Positions 49,788 through 58,144 of a DNA stretch of 64,000 bases are shown piece by piece. The translations under genes were made by a program, and so were the position numbers. The notes beneath the pieces are model-generated. The model saw nothing but the letters and a program-made list of their open reading frames with translations. It was not told where the DNA came from and made no database searches. Each line of letters begins with the position of its first letter. Positions within the stretch are counted from its first letter, which is position 1. This DNA is from Spirochaetaceae bacterium (GTDB lineage Bacteria; Spirochaetota; Spirochaetia; SZUA-6; Bin103): contig JAPPKD010000128.1 in assembly GCA_028820215.1 (NCBI GenBank), positions 1 through 64,000 of the forward strand. Reading direction: 5' to 3'.

Positions 49788-51014
49788 TCACCGGCGGCCG
49801 GTAGAGAGCACCTGCACCGTCGTGCTGGTGAACAGCGAGCCATCGGCCTCGCTGACGTCCCGAATCTCGATGCGAACAGGACCGGCGGCATCGGTGAGCG
49901 CCAAGGTGATCGATTTCGCGAACGTGCCGGGATCACCGAGATCGCCCTCCACCATGATCCATCCCCGCTCGATCACGACGCCTCCCTCGCTGTAGACGCG
50001 ATAGGTCAGGTTGTTCTCGAACGGAACCGTGCTGATCCACCCGCGCACCTCGACACTCGAGCCCACGGGCGCGCCGCTGAGCGGCGCCTCAAGCACGATC
50101 TGCGGTTGTACCGGCCGCCGAGTCGCCTCCGCCGCTTCGAGCAGAATCGGTATCGAAGCTCGAGCCAGCGCCGAGCCATCGCCTGAGTCCACGTCAACGA
50201 TCTCGATGTGCCCGGGTCCGGCGTCGCCCGCCAGGAAGTTGACCGGTGCGGCGAACGTGCCGAGCGTGCCCGAGTCCGCGTCGACGGGGATCCTGCCCAT
50301 ACCGATCACACCGCCGCGAGCGTCGTGCACCAGGTAGGCCAGGCCATCGGCGGACGGGTGCGTCGTACTTCCCCGAACCTCGACGCCGGTCGCGATCGTC
50401 TCCCCCGGCAGGGGAGACGCGATCACGAGGGCCCGAGTCGGTGCCAGTCGGCCCGCGCTCAACGCGAACGCGCGGCTGGTATCGATCGATGGGCAACACA
50501 ACCCGTCGCCCGGACCGTGTGCGTCCATCGTCGCGAAGATGCGGCCGCCCGAGATGGCGATGCTCCTCACGTTCACGCGATCACCCAGGTACTCGCGTCC
50601 CGCCTGAACCGGTGTGCCTTCGCGGTCGCGCAGCGCGAGCAAGTGGATGAACGTGCCGCTCCCGCCGGTGTTGACGAAGACGACGACAGCCGCGTCGGCG
50701 ACATCGTCGCCGTCCAGGTCGCCAAAGGCGACAAGATCGCCGACCAGGCCGGCTTCCACCCGCTCCGTCGCACCAGCGCCATACCGGATCGATCCCTGCC
50801 CGTCCCGGAATCGAATCGGGGTCTCCTCGTCGCCGAGCAGCGGCAGCCGGTAGTGGCCGTCACGAAGCTGCTCGAACGTGAGCCGACGGGGCTCACCGCC
50901 CGCGGGCGCGGCGGTGTGTTGCTGAGCCCAGGTCTGCGCTGAGACCACGAGCAACCCGAGCGTGAGAACCGCGAGCGCGAATCCCGTCTGCAAGCGTGCG
51001 AGTCCGGTGGTCAC
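49788..51014 (-). CDS. Secreted protein with two Gmad2-like immunoglobulin domains
   Basis: A 408-residue secreted protein. GTG start; signal peptide FALAVLTLGLLVVSAQTWA followed by QQHTAAPAGGE. An FG-GAP-like middle part has DLVAFGDLDGDDVADAAVVV. Two C-terminal Gmad2 domains follow, each starting VIASPLPGETIATGVEVRGS or VLEAPLSGAPVGSSVEVRGW. Gmad2 domains occur in spore and cell-surface proteins, with unknown partner. It starts 8 nt after the stop of propeller C, so it may be the last gene of the importer 3 operon. Role unknown. Confidence 0.7.
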   Translation of the reverse strand: MTTGLARLQTGFALAVLTLGLLVVSAQTWAQQHTAAPAGGEPRRLTFEQLRDGHYRLPLLGDEETPIRFRDGQGSIRYGAGATERVEAGLVGDLVAFGDLDGDDVADAAVVVFVNTGGSGTFIHLLALRDREGTPVQAGREYLGDRVNVRSIAISGGRIFATMDAHGPGDGLCCPSIDTSRAFALSAGRLAPTRALVIASPLPGETIATGVEVRGSTTHPSADGLAYLVHDARGGVIGMGRIPVDADSGTLGTFAAPVNFLAGDAGPGHIEIVDVDSGDGSALARASIPILLEAAEATRRPVQPQIVLEAPLSGAPVGSSVEVRGWISTVPFENNLTYRVYSEGGVVIERGWIMVEGDLGDPGTFAKSITLALTDAAGPVRIEIRDVSEADGSLFTSTTVQVLSTGRR

Positions 51015-51022
51015 CGCTCAGA

Positions 51023-52681
51023 TCAGCCAGGGCTTTCGATGATCTCGAAGGCGAACAGGCTGGCCGATCTCATCCTGAAACGCAGCGTGACCGGCTGTCT
51101 GTCGCGGTGACCCAGCTCTTCGCCGGTCTTCCAGGCGACGATGCGGTCGGTCTCATCTCCCGCCAGTGGAACGCAGTCGGCGAAGCTGCGGCCCGGCAAT
51201 GCCGTGCTGTGGCCGCCCGTCCTGCGGCTCGCGGCCGCCTCCACCCGGATCTCGCCCCCCTGGGTCGTGCGGTAGTTGAGGCGGAGCCTGCGACCGTCGA
51301 ACAGCAGGGGCAGCGTGGTGAACCGCCCGGCCTCATCGGCGATGAGCGCGGTGATCCGCTCTTTCGTCCAGAGTGCATAGGCCCTCTTCATCGCGGCCCA
51401 GGTGTGCCGGTTCCTGGGGTACTTGTGAGGGTAGCGCGCACCGCCATACGGCAGGCCGACCTTGCCGCCCGGCAGGGGGACCAGGTCGACGCTCGCCGTC
51501 ACGAACCCGGCGTCCCAGGACCTCGGATCGGCCTCCGGAAGGATGGGACCGCCGGGAATCCGGGTCCAGCTCACCGTGTCGATGCTGCTGAAGGCACGGA
51601 TGTCGGACGAGTCGTCGGCGTGATGGTAGAGGGCGGGAAACAGGAAGTGGTGGTCGGCGGTCCCGGGATACCGGGTGTTGCCGTTCGTGTACCAGTCATC
51701 CGACGGATGCAGGTCGGCGCCGGGATGGATGATCGTCTCAGCCAGCGGCCAATGCCTGAAGTCCCTGGTCTCGGACCGGCCGATGCTTCTCCGCCCGTCG
51801 TACCACTGGGTCTTCAGGAACCAGACGTAGCTCTGACGATTCGTGTCGTAGGAGACGACGTTCTGCGAGTCGCTGTAGAGCAGCATGAGCGGATGGCGCA
51901 GGACCCTCCAGTGGAGACCGTCGGGAGACACGGCCCCGTACCTGGCCAGCCGGATGAGCGGCGTGCCATCCGGTCCGTCGAAGGAAAGCGCCGTCGGATC
52001 GAAGCCTTCCGCGTGGCTTTCCGCGAACTCCTGCAACACCGCCTGTCGGTGCCGGGCGAACTCGGGCCGGATGGAGCGTCCTTGGAACACCATCTTGAAC
52101 CGTTCGCTCTCCCGGGCGGCGGGATCCTCGAATACACCCGGAGATGGGCCCCATGCCTCGACATCGGGGCAGTCGGACCGGTCGAACGTGCATGCCGTTC
52201 TGTTGCGCCAGGAGTAACCGTCGTCCGACTCCGCGTGAAACACGCCCCCTTCGAGCAGGCTGGAGTACGGAGTCCCGAGAGGTATGGGCCGGTACCAGGT
52301 GCGGTAGGAACCCTGTGAATGACATACCTGTCCGGGCGGTTCGTGATTCGGGATCGGGTCGCTGCGTTCCGCCTTGCAGACCGAGATGCGGATGCCCTCG
52401 GGTACGTCGTAGGGAACCATGACGGCGTCGATCGGTTCGGCGGTGAGTTCATCGTGTTCGTCCGTGACCCTTACCGGTTCTCCCGTTTCCCGCGAGACCC
52501 AGGTGAACCCTCCCGACACCTCCGCGGACAGGATGTAGCGCCAGTCGGTGAACAGGTGAGGGCCCGGTTCGAGCGGAAGGCTCCACTGTCGTTCCTTGTA
52601 GGAGCGGCGATCGTCCCGGGCCCTGTTGTAGAAGCGACGGAGTATTTCGCGGCCCCTTGGTCCGACGTCCAGGTCCTGCAT
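51023..52681 (-). CDS. Five-bladed beta-propeller glycosidase-like protein (propeller C)
   Basis: A 552-residue propeller, the most diverged of the group. Recognisable parts: FHAESDDGYSWRNRTACTFD, RFKMVFQGRSIR, GAVSPDGLHWRVLRHPLMLL, DTNRQSYVWFLKTQWYDGRR, PGGPILPEADPRSWDAGFVT, and a C-terminal QPVTLRFRMRSASLFAFEI. No signal peptide. It lies 19 nt after the sialidase gene in the importer 3 operon. Substrate unknown. Confidence 0.6.
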   Translation of the reverse strand: MQDLDVGPRGREILRRFYNRARDDRRSYKERQWSLPLEPGPHLFTDWRYILSAEVSGGFTWVSRETGEPVRVTDEHDELTAEPIDAVMVPYDVPEGIRISVCKAERSDPIPNHEPPGQVCHSQGSYRTWYRPIPLGTPYSSLLEGGVFHAESDDGYSWRNRTACTFDRSDCPDVEAWGPSPGVFEDPAARESERFKMVFQGRSIRPEFARHRQAVLQEFAESHAEGFDPTALSFDGPDGTPLIRLARYGAVSPDGLHWRVLRHPLMLLYSDSQNVVSYDTNRQSYVWFLKTQWYDGRRSIGRSETRDFRHWPLAETIIHPGADLHPSDDWYTNGNTRYPGTADHHFLFPALYHHADDSSDIRAFSSIDTVSWTRIPGGPILPEADPRSWDAGFVTASVDLVPLPGGKVGLPYGGARYPHKYPRNRHTWAAMKRAYALWTKERITALIADEAGRFTTLPLLFDGRRLRLNYRTTQGGEIRVEAAASRRTGGHSTALPGRSFADCVPLAGDETDRIVAWKTGEELGHRDRQPVTLRFRMRSASLFAFEIIESPG

Positions 52682-52700
52682 GGGCGTGCCTCCGCGAGCC

Positions 52701-54365
52701 TTACGGTAGCGCGGGCGCGGGCAGATCTTCCAACCGGAAGCGGTAGCCGTTCACGTAGCAGTTGTGGCCCCGGTCGGGCTGCAGCCAGGCGAGGGCGTCG
52801 GAACCGACCGGCATGCCGTTGCCGAAGTAGTCGACGGCGAAGCACTCGCCGTCCGCGAACGCCACCGGCACCGGCTTGCCCCAGTCGCCGGCATCGCGGC
52901 AGTACTCCAGCTCCAGCAGGCCGTGCTCCTGGAAGGCGTCAGGCAAGCCGTCGCGGTCGTGGCGCCACCGGTAGCGGTAGTCCGGCAGCCAGCGGTTGCC
53001 GGTGATGTCCAGTTGCACGGAGCGCCACACGCTGCGGCCGGCGTTGCCGGGGCGCACGTAGAAGGGCAGCCGCACCCGCATCGGGTAGTGCTCGGGGCGG
53101 GGCAGCTCCCGGTACGCGAAGGCGCAGCCGAAGGCGTTGCAAGGGACATGGCTGACCGGCGCCAGGTCGATCGCCGGGTAGTGCAGGACCTGCGTGCCGT
53201 CGATCGAGACGCGCAGCGTCCCCCGCGCAAGCTCCATGCGGTAGCGGTGCCAGGACCTGCCGTCGACCGGTACGCGGCTGTGGCCGGGGCTGTGCTCCAG
53301 GTCGAGGTGGTCGGGGAATACGCGCAGCCAGCCGGCGCCGCGCAGGCCGATGCTGCACGCCTGTCCGGCGTTGGCCAGGCAGCGCAGCTCCGCTTCGATG
53401 ACGACGTGGGCCGCCTGGTCGTCGGCCGGCATGAGGTAGAACTGCACGAACGAGCCCGGCCGGCGCTCGGTGTCCAGCACCAGCCCGTCGCCGGTGAGAG
53501 CCGCCGCCGCTTCGGCCTCCCCATAGCGGGTCGACGACACGCGGTACTCCGGCAGCGCGCCCAGGTCGCCTCGCCACACGACGCTGCCCGCGCGGCCGCC
53601 GACGTTGCGGTAGGCCAGCAGGTGCGTTCCGTCGCCCAGGTCGAAGGCGGCCGGCCAGTGGCCGACGAACGGGGTGGGGCGGGGCCGGCTCCAGGTGCGC
53701 CCGCCGTCTGCGGAGACGGCAGCGAACATCGGGAAGTTGGCGTAGTGGTTCTCGCGCATGAGGATGATCAGGCGGCCGTCGGCCAGCTCGGCCAGACACG
53801 ATTCGGCGAGCTGCAGCGGGCAGTCTTCCGGCACCACCAGGTCGCCGTACGGCTCCCACGTCTCGCCCCGGTCGAGCGAGCGCAGCAGCCGGTTCAGGCC
53901 GCTGTAGACCAGCAGGTCGCCGGCGCGCCGCTCCAGGACGGCGCCGTCCTGGCGGAACTCCAGATCCCGCGTCATGCGGATCGGCCCGGACCAGGTGATG
54001 CCGGCGTCGTCGCTGATGTGGATCACCGGCGTGGTGGGCTTGCGCTCGGGCCAGTCCTCGCTGAAGTAATGCATGAGCACACGCCCGTCACGCGTCGCGG
54101 TGAGGTAGAGGCCGCCGGTGGCCACGAACGGCAGCTCACGGTCGAAGTCCCCCTCCACGAGGGTGGCCGGCGCGCTCCAGGTACGACCGCGGTCGTCGCT
54201 CACCATCGTCACCACCCGCTGCCAGCGCGACGCGCCATGGCCGTATGCCTGCTTGACGCCCAGCACCAGCCGGCCGGAGGAGGTCCGGCACATGCCGGGG
54301 AATCCCTGCCAGGTGCCCGGATCACGGGCCACGAACGCGGTTCCGGCATCAGGAACGCTCTTCAT
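52701..54365 (-). CDS. Sialidase with C-terminal lectin-like/beta-sandwich domains
   Basis: A 554-residue protein. Residues ~20-280 are a BNR-repeat sialidase (SDDRGRTW, SDDAGITW, SLDRGETW and SADGGRTW Asp-boxes, plus ILMRENHYANFPMF). Residues ~300-450 resemble a concanavalin-like module (AAHVVIEAELRCLANAGQAC, RYRMELARGTLRVSIDGTQV). The end (NCYVNGYRFRLEDLP) is beta-rich. Longer than the two other sialidases because of this fused part. Immediately downstream of the binding-protein gene in importer 3's operon; it probably acts on what that importer brings in. Confidence 0.72.
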   Translation of the reverse strand: MKSVPDAGTAFVARDPGTWQGFPGMCRTSSGRLVLGVKQAYGHGASRWQRVVTMVSDDRGRTWSAPATLVEGDFDRELPFVATGGLYLTATRDGRVLMHYFSEDWPERKPTTPVIHISDDAGITWSGPIRMTRDLEFRQDGAVLERRAGDLLVYSGLNRLLRSLDRGETWEPYGDLVVPEDCPLQLAESCLAELADGRLIILMRENHYANFPMFAAVSADGGRTWSRPRPTPFVGHWPAAFDLGDGTHLLAYRNVGGRAGSVVWRGDLGALPEYRVSSTRYGEAEAAAALTGDGLVLDTERRPGSFVQFYLMPADDQAAHVVIEAELRCLANAGQACSIGLRGAGWLRVFPDHLDLEHSPGHSRVPVDGRSWHRYRMELARGTLRVSIDGTQVLHYPAIDLAPVSHVPCNAFGCAFAYRELPRPEHYPMRVRLPFYVRPGNAGRSVWRSVQLDITGNRWLPDYRYRWRHDRDGLPDAFQEHGLLELEYCRDAGDWGKPVPVAFADGECFAVDYFGNGMPVGSDALAWLQPDRGHNCYVNGYRFRLEDLPAPALP

Positions 54366-54388
54366 TTCTTTCCTCTATGAAAATGCGA

Positions 54389-54445
54389 GGCGGACCGGAC
54401 CCATAGGCCCGGCCCGCCGTCTGGTACGTGCGACCTTCCGGTCGC
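54389..54445 (-). terminator. Two stem-loops after the importer 3 binding-protein gene
   Basis: GGCGGACCGG (54389-54398) pairs with CCGGCCCGCC (54409-54418) with one mismatch, and GCGACC-TTCC-GGTCGC (54430-54445) is a perfect 6-bp tetraloop hairpin. They follow the binding-protein gene and precede the sialidase gene in the same operon, as at importer 1, and could stabilise the upstream message or attenuate transcription. Confidence 0.5.
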
Positions 54446-54455
54446 CGCGGACTTG

Positions 54456-56093
54456 CTACAACTGCGTCCCGGTCTGCTCCAGGAAGCGGTCGAGCGCGGT
54501 GTTGTAGATCTCCACCAGTCGATCGGCGCCGGCGCTCGCCAACTCCTGCTGGAACTGCCCCCATTCACTCATCGGCCGCTGCCCGTGGGTGAACTTGACC
54601 ACGCTCTCGTCGACCAGCGTGGACAGGACCCCTTCAAGCTGGATCTTCTCATCGAGCTCGTCCGCCGTGAACGGGAACTTCGGCTCCGGCGTGTCGTTCC
54701 AGGCGCCGAACTCGCGCAGCTTGTCGATCCAGATCGCGTCGATGAACTCCCCGGTGTAGGTCGGCAGCGTGTGGTCGCGATAGACGATCAGGTCCGACTT
54801 GCCCCACATGATGCGGGGTGAGGTGCGCCACAGCCGGCCGAAGCCGTACTCCGTCGCCCGGGTGCCGTCCGGGTCGGCCGTGCGCACGTCCTCCGGCCAT
54901 CCCACCAGATTCATCAGCCAGATGCCGCCCCAGGGGGAGTTGTCGTCGGCGGCATGGGCGACGCCTTCCTCGCCAAAGCGCAGCAGGTCCGCCCCCTCGT
55001 CGGTGTAGGCCCAGTCGGAGGCGCGCACCGCCGCGTCCTTGTTGTCGGAGGTCGCGCTGATCACGAAGGCGCCGCTCGAACGCGACGGCGTGCGGATCCT
55101 GCCGCGCGTGCCGAAGATCACCGGCGGCATGACGTGGAAGTCGCCGGCGTCCTGGTAGGCGGGGCGCTGCCCGTTGTTGTACCAGCCGATCCAGCTTCCG
55201 TGCATGCTGCCGATGAAGGCGCCGGCGCGCTCCTCCTCCAGCCAGATGCGTTTCTGGTCCTCTTCCGGCATGGTCGCCCAGTTAGGAAACAGGATGCCCG
55301 AGGCGTGCAGTTGCTGGATAAAGTCGATCGCGACCAGGAACCGGTCCATGGTCGGGCCGTACTCGTAGCGGTTGTCCTCGTTGAAGTAGATGCGGTTGTA
55401 GGTCCCGAACTGCAGCGCGATCGGCGAGACGATCCAGCCGCGCGGGCCGATGCCGCGCCGGTTGGTCAGGATCGGCTCGGAGCCGCCGTTCATGGCCAGG
55501 TGGCTGGCCCGGAACAGCTCGAACAGGCCGCCCGGCGTGCGGGCCACGTCGTCGAGCGTGTCCTCGTCGTAGCCGGCCTTTGCCAACAGGTCGGTGCGCA
55601 GCAGGATGTTCGAGTTGGGCGCGCGCAGCCCCATGTTCACGAACGGCTGCGTGTAGACGCGTCCGTCATCCGAGTACTGCAGGATGCCCGGGATCTCGTC
55701 CACCAGGGCGCCGAGCCCCGGCATGGCGCCGGCCTCGATCTCTGCCAGGGTGTCGACGAACAGGGCGCCCTTGAACTGGTCGACCGCGTTCGTGAGGGCC
55801 TGGTCCAACACTCTGGCGATCTCCGGCATGTCGCCCGACGCCAGGAAGGTGGCCATCTTGGCGTCGTAGTCGCTGCGCGGAATGTTGATCGGCACGAAGG
55901 TGGTGCCGGTGAGCTCGCCCCAGAGCTCCGCCAACCGGGTGTCGGCGACACCGTCGTAGGCGAAGTCATTGACGAACTCGACCACCGGCAGCTCCCCGGC
56001 CGTCGTGCCGGTCTGTCCCGCCGCCCCGGCGCCGAGTGCAACACCGCACAGCAGGGTGCCGGCGACGGCGATGCGTAGTGTTCTCGTTCTCAT
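54456..56093 (-). CDS. Importer 3 solute-binding protein (extracellular family 1)
   Basis: A 545-residue periplasmic protein. Signal peptide RTLRIAVAGTLLCGVALGAG then AAGQTGTTAGELP. The mature body is LplA/YtcQ-like: YDAKMATFLASGDMPEIARV, AAVRASDWAYTDEGADLLRF, HTLPTYTGEFIDAIW. The C-terminal GQRPMSEWGQFQQELASAGA motif is shared with importer 2. AAGGAGG before the ATG supports the start. Encoded after two permeases and before a sialidase, so the ligand is probably a sialoglycan-like sugar or oligosaccharide. Confidence 0.87.
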   Translation of the reverse strand: MRTRTLRIAVAGTLLCGVALGAGAAGQTGTTAGELPVVEFVNDFAYDGVADTRLAELWGELTGTTFVPINIPRSDYDAKMATFLASGDMPEIARVLDQALTNAVDQFKGALFVDTLAEIEAGAMPGLGALVDEIPGILQYSDDGRVYTQPFVNMGLRAPNSNILLRTDLLAKAGYDEDTLDDVARTPGGLFELFRASHLAMNGGSEPILTNRRGIGPRGWIVSPIALQFGTYNRIYFNEDNRYEYGPTMDRFLVAIDFIQQLHASGILFPNWATMPEEDQKRIWLEEERAGAFIGSMHGSWIGWYNNGQRPAYQDAGDFHVMPPVIFGTRGRIRTPSRSSGAFVISATSDNKDAAVRASDWAYTDEGADLLRFGEEGVAHAADDNSPWGGIWLMNLVGWPEDVRTADPDGTRATEYGFGRLWRTSPRIMWGKSDLIVYRDHTLPTYTGEFIDAIWIDKLREFGAWNDTPEPKFPFTADELDEKIQLEGVLSTLVDESVVKFTHGQRPMSEWGQFQQELASAGADRLVEIYNTALDRFLEQTGTQL

Positions 56094-56160
56094 CGGGTTC
56101 CTCCTTGAGAAAGCGAGTGCGAAGAGATATCTGCGTGTTCGGCCTTGACCTCCTTTCGGC

Positions 56161-57090
56161 TCAGCCGCGGAGCGAGCCCACGAGTATTCCGCGCACGAAA
56201 TAGCGCTGCGCGAACGGGTAGATCAGCAGTATCGGGATGACCGTGATCATGGTCATGGCCATCTTGATCGACTTAAGGAAGCCGAACGTGAACAGCGCGT
56301 AGTCGGTGACCTCGCTTGCCGCTTCCGTGTAGTAGTTCTCGTCGGTGAAGTTCTGCAGGTCGCCGCCGAAATCGGAGAGCACGACGAAGCGGCGCAGGAT
56401 GAGGGTCAGCGGCTGCTTCTGGAGGTCGTTGAGATAGATCAGCGGGCGGAAGAACTCGTTCCACATCGACACCGCGGCGAACAGGCCGATGGTGGCGATG
56501 ATCGGCTTGATCAAGGGCAGGACGATGCGGGAGTAGACGACCAGCTCGTGGCCGCCGTCCAGGTGCACGGACTCCTTGAGCTCGTCGGGGACGTTCTCCT
56601 TGATGTAGACCCGGAACAGGAAGATGTAGAAGGGCACCACCGCGGTCGGCAACACGATCGCCCAGATCGAGTCCAGCAGCCCGAGCTGCCGGACCCACAG
56701 GAACGTCGGGATCATGCCGCCCTCGAAGAACATCATGATCAGCAGCAGCACGGTCACGACCCCGTGCAGGCGGAACCGGCGGTCGGCCAGCACGTAGCCG
56801 GCCACCGAGGACAGCACGATGACCAAGGCCGAGTACGTGGTCGTGTACAGGATGGAGTTCCAATAGGCGCGCAGGATGATGGTGTTGCGCAGCACGTTCT
56901 GGTACGAGCGGATGTGGAAGCCGACGGGAAAGGCGCGCACATTGCCGTAGGAGATCTGGATGTAGTCGCTGGTGGAAAGCGCGAGCATGTACAGGAACGG
57001 ATAGAGGGCGGCGGCGGCGATGAGCGCGCAGAGCAGGTAGTTGCAGCCGTCGAAAAGGCGCGAGGAGAGCGGCTGCCGGACTCCCTGCAT
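56161..57090 (-). CDS. Importer 3 permease, LplC/YtcP type
   Basis: A 309-residue permease: YLLCALIAAAALYPFLYMLA as first membrane segment, FFEGGMIPTFLWVRQLGLLD, EAA-loop motif LKESVHLDGGHELVVYSRIV, end FAQRYFVRGILVGSLRG. GGGAGG lies upstream of ATG 57090. The LplB-type partner ends 16 nt before it. The loop residue pattern in the EAA motif is altered (VHLDGG for the usual A-x-IDGA), which is worth a look for ATPase choice. Confidence 0.87.
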   Translation of the reverse strand: MQGVRQPLSSRLFDGCNYLLCALIAAAALYPFLYMLALSTSDYIQISYGNVRAFPVGFHIRSYQNVLRNTIILRAYWNSILYTTTYSALVIVLSSVAGYVLADRRFRLHGVVTVLLLIMMFFEGGMIPTFLWVRQLGLLDSIWAIVLPTAVVPFYIFLFRVYIKENVPDELKESVHLDGGHELVVYSRIVLPLIKPIIATIGLFAAVSMWNEFFRPLIYLNDLQKQPLTLILRRFVVLSDFGGDLQNFTDENYYTEAASEVTDYALFTFGFLKSIKMAMTMITVIPILLIYPFAQRYFVRGILVGSLRG

Positions 57091-57106
57091 CGTCGTTGTT
57101 CCTCCC

Positions 57107-58081
57107 TTACCAGAGTCCTTCGCCGCGCAGCCGCTGCACGATCTTGTGGGTGGAGAGGACGATCGCGAACGCCAGCACGCTGTTGAGCAGGCCGATCGCG
57201 GTGGCGTAGCTGAACTGCAGGCCTTCGATCCCCCGCCGGTAGACGTAGGTGGCGATGATGTCCCCGGTCTCGTAGGTGCCGGGATTCTGCAGCAGGAACG
57301 CCTTTTCGAAGCCGATCTGCACCAGGTTGCGGGTGTTGAGGATGAAGAGGATGGTGATGGTCGGGATCAGGGCCGGAACGGTGACGTGCAGCGCCTGCTG
57401 CCAGCGCCCGGCGCCGTCGACGCGCGCCGCCTCGTAGAGCTCGGCGTTGACGCCGGCAAGCGCCGCCAGGTAGATGATCGTCCCCCAGCCGAGCTCCTGC
57501 CAGATGCTCGACACGACGTAAAGCGGACGGAACCAGCGCGGATCGATGAACACGTCCCGCCGCTCGCCGGTGAACAGCTCGATGATGTCCGTGCCGATGC
57601 CGCGCTCCCACTCGAAAAGCTGGAAGATGATGCCGACGATCACCACCGTGGACACGAAATGCGGAAGGTAGGTCAGCGTCTGGATCGACCGCTTGAAGGC
57701 CGAGTTGCCGATCTCGTTGAGCAGCAGGGCGAAGACGATCGGCGCCGGAAAGGTGAAGACGATGCTCCAGAAGCCCAGCAGCACGGTGTTCCTGATAATC
57801 CGGAACGCGAACGGATCGCTCAGGAACTGGGCGAAGTACTTGAATCCGACCCAGTCGGCGCTCCAGAAGCCGCTGACCAGGTTGAAGCGCCGGAAGGCGA
57901 AGCTGATGCCCCAGATCGGGATGAAGTGGAACAGGATCGCCCATGCCATGACGACCCCGATCATCAGGTAGAGCAGGGGCGCCGCCCTGATCGAGCGGAT
58001 CAGCTCCGCCCGGCGCCCAGGCCGCCGCACGGTGCCGACCGCCGGCCGCCGATCCTGTGTCAGCGTTCCATGGTCAGCCAT
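57107..58081 (-). CDS. Importer 3 permease, LplB type
   Basis: A 324-residue permease: LLYLMIGVVMAWAILFHFIP as first membrane segment, WGISFAFRRFN, YFAQFLSDPFAF, EAA-loop motif LYEAARVDGAGRWQQALHVT, GLQFSYATAIGLLNS, end QRLRGEGLW. It begins at ATG 58081, 63 nt from the end of the GH127 pseudogene, and is the first clear gene of importer 3. No ATPase follows. Confidence 0.87.
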   Translation of the reverse strand: MADHGTLTQDRRPAVGTVRRPGRRAELIRSIRAAPLLYLMIGVVMAWAILFHFIPIWGISFAFRRFNLVSGFWSADWVGFKYFAQFLSDPFAFRIIRNTVLLGFWSIVFTFPAPIVFALLLNEIGNSAFKRSIQTLTYLPHFVSTVVIVGIIFQLFEWERGIGTDIIELFTGERRDVFIDPRWFRPLYVVSSIWQELGWGTIIYLAALAGVNAELYEAARVDGAGRWQQALHVTVPALIPTITILFILNTRNLVQIGFEKAFLLQNPGTYETGDIIATYVYRRGIEGLQFSYATAIGLLNSVLAFAIVLSTHKIVQRLRGEGLW

Positions 58082-58144
58082 AGGCGGGTATCGCCAAAGC
58101 CGAGGGTACCCGTTCGCGCGAGCGGGAGCAAACCGCGCCCCGCG

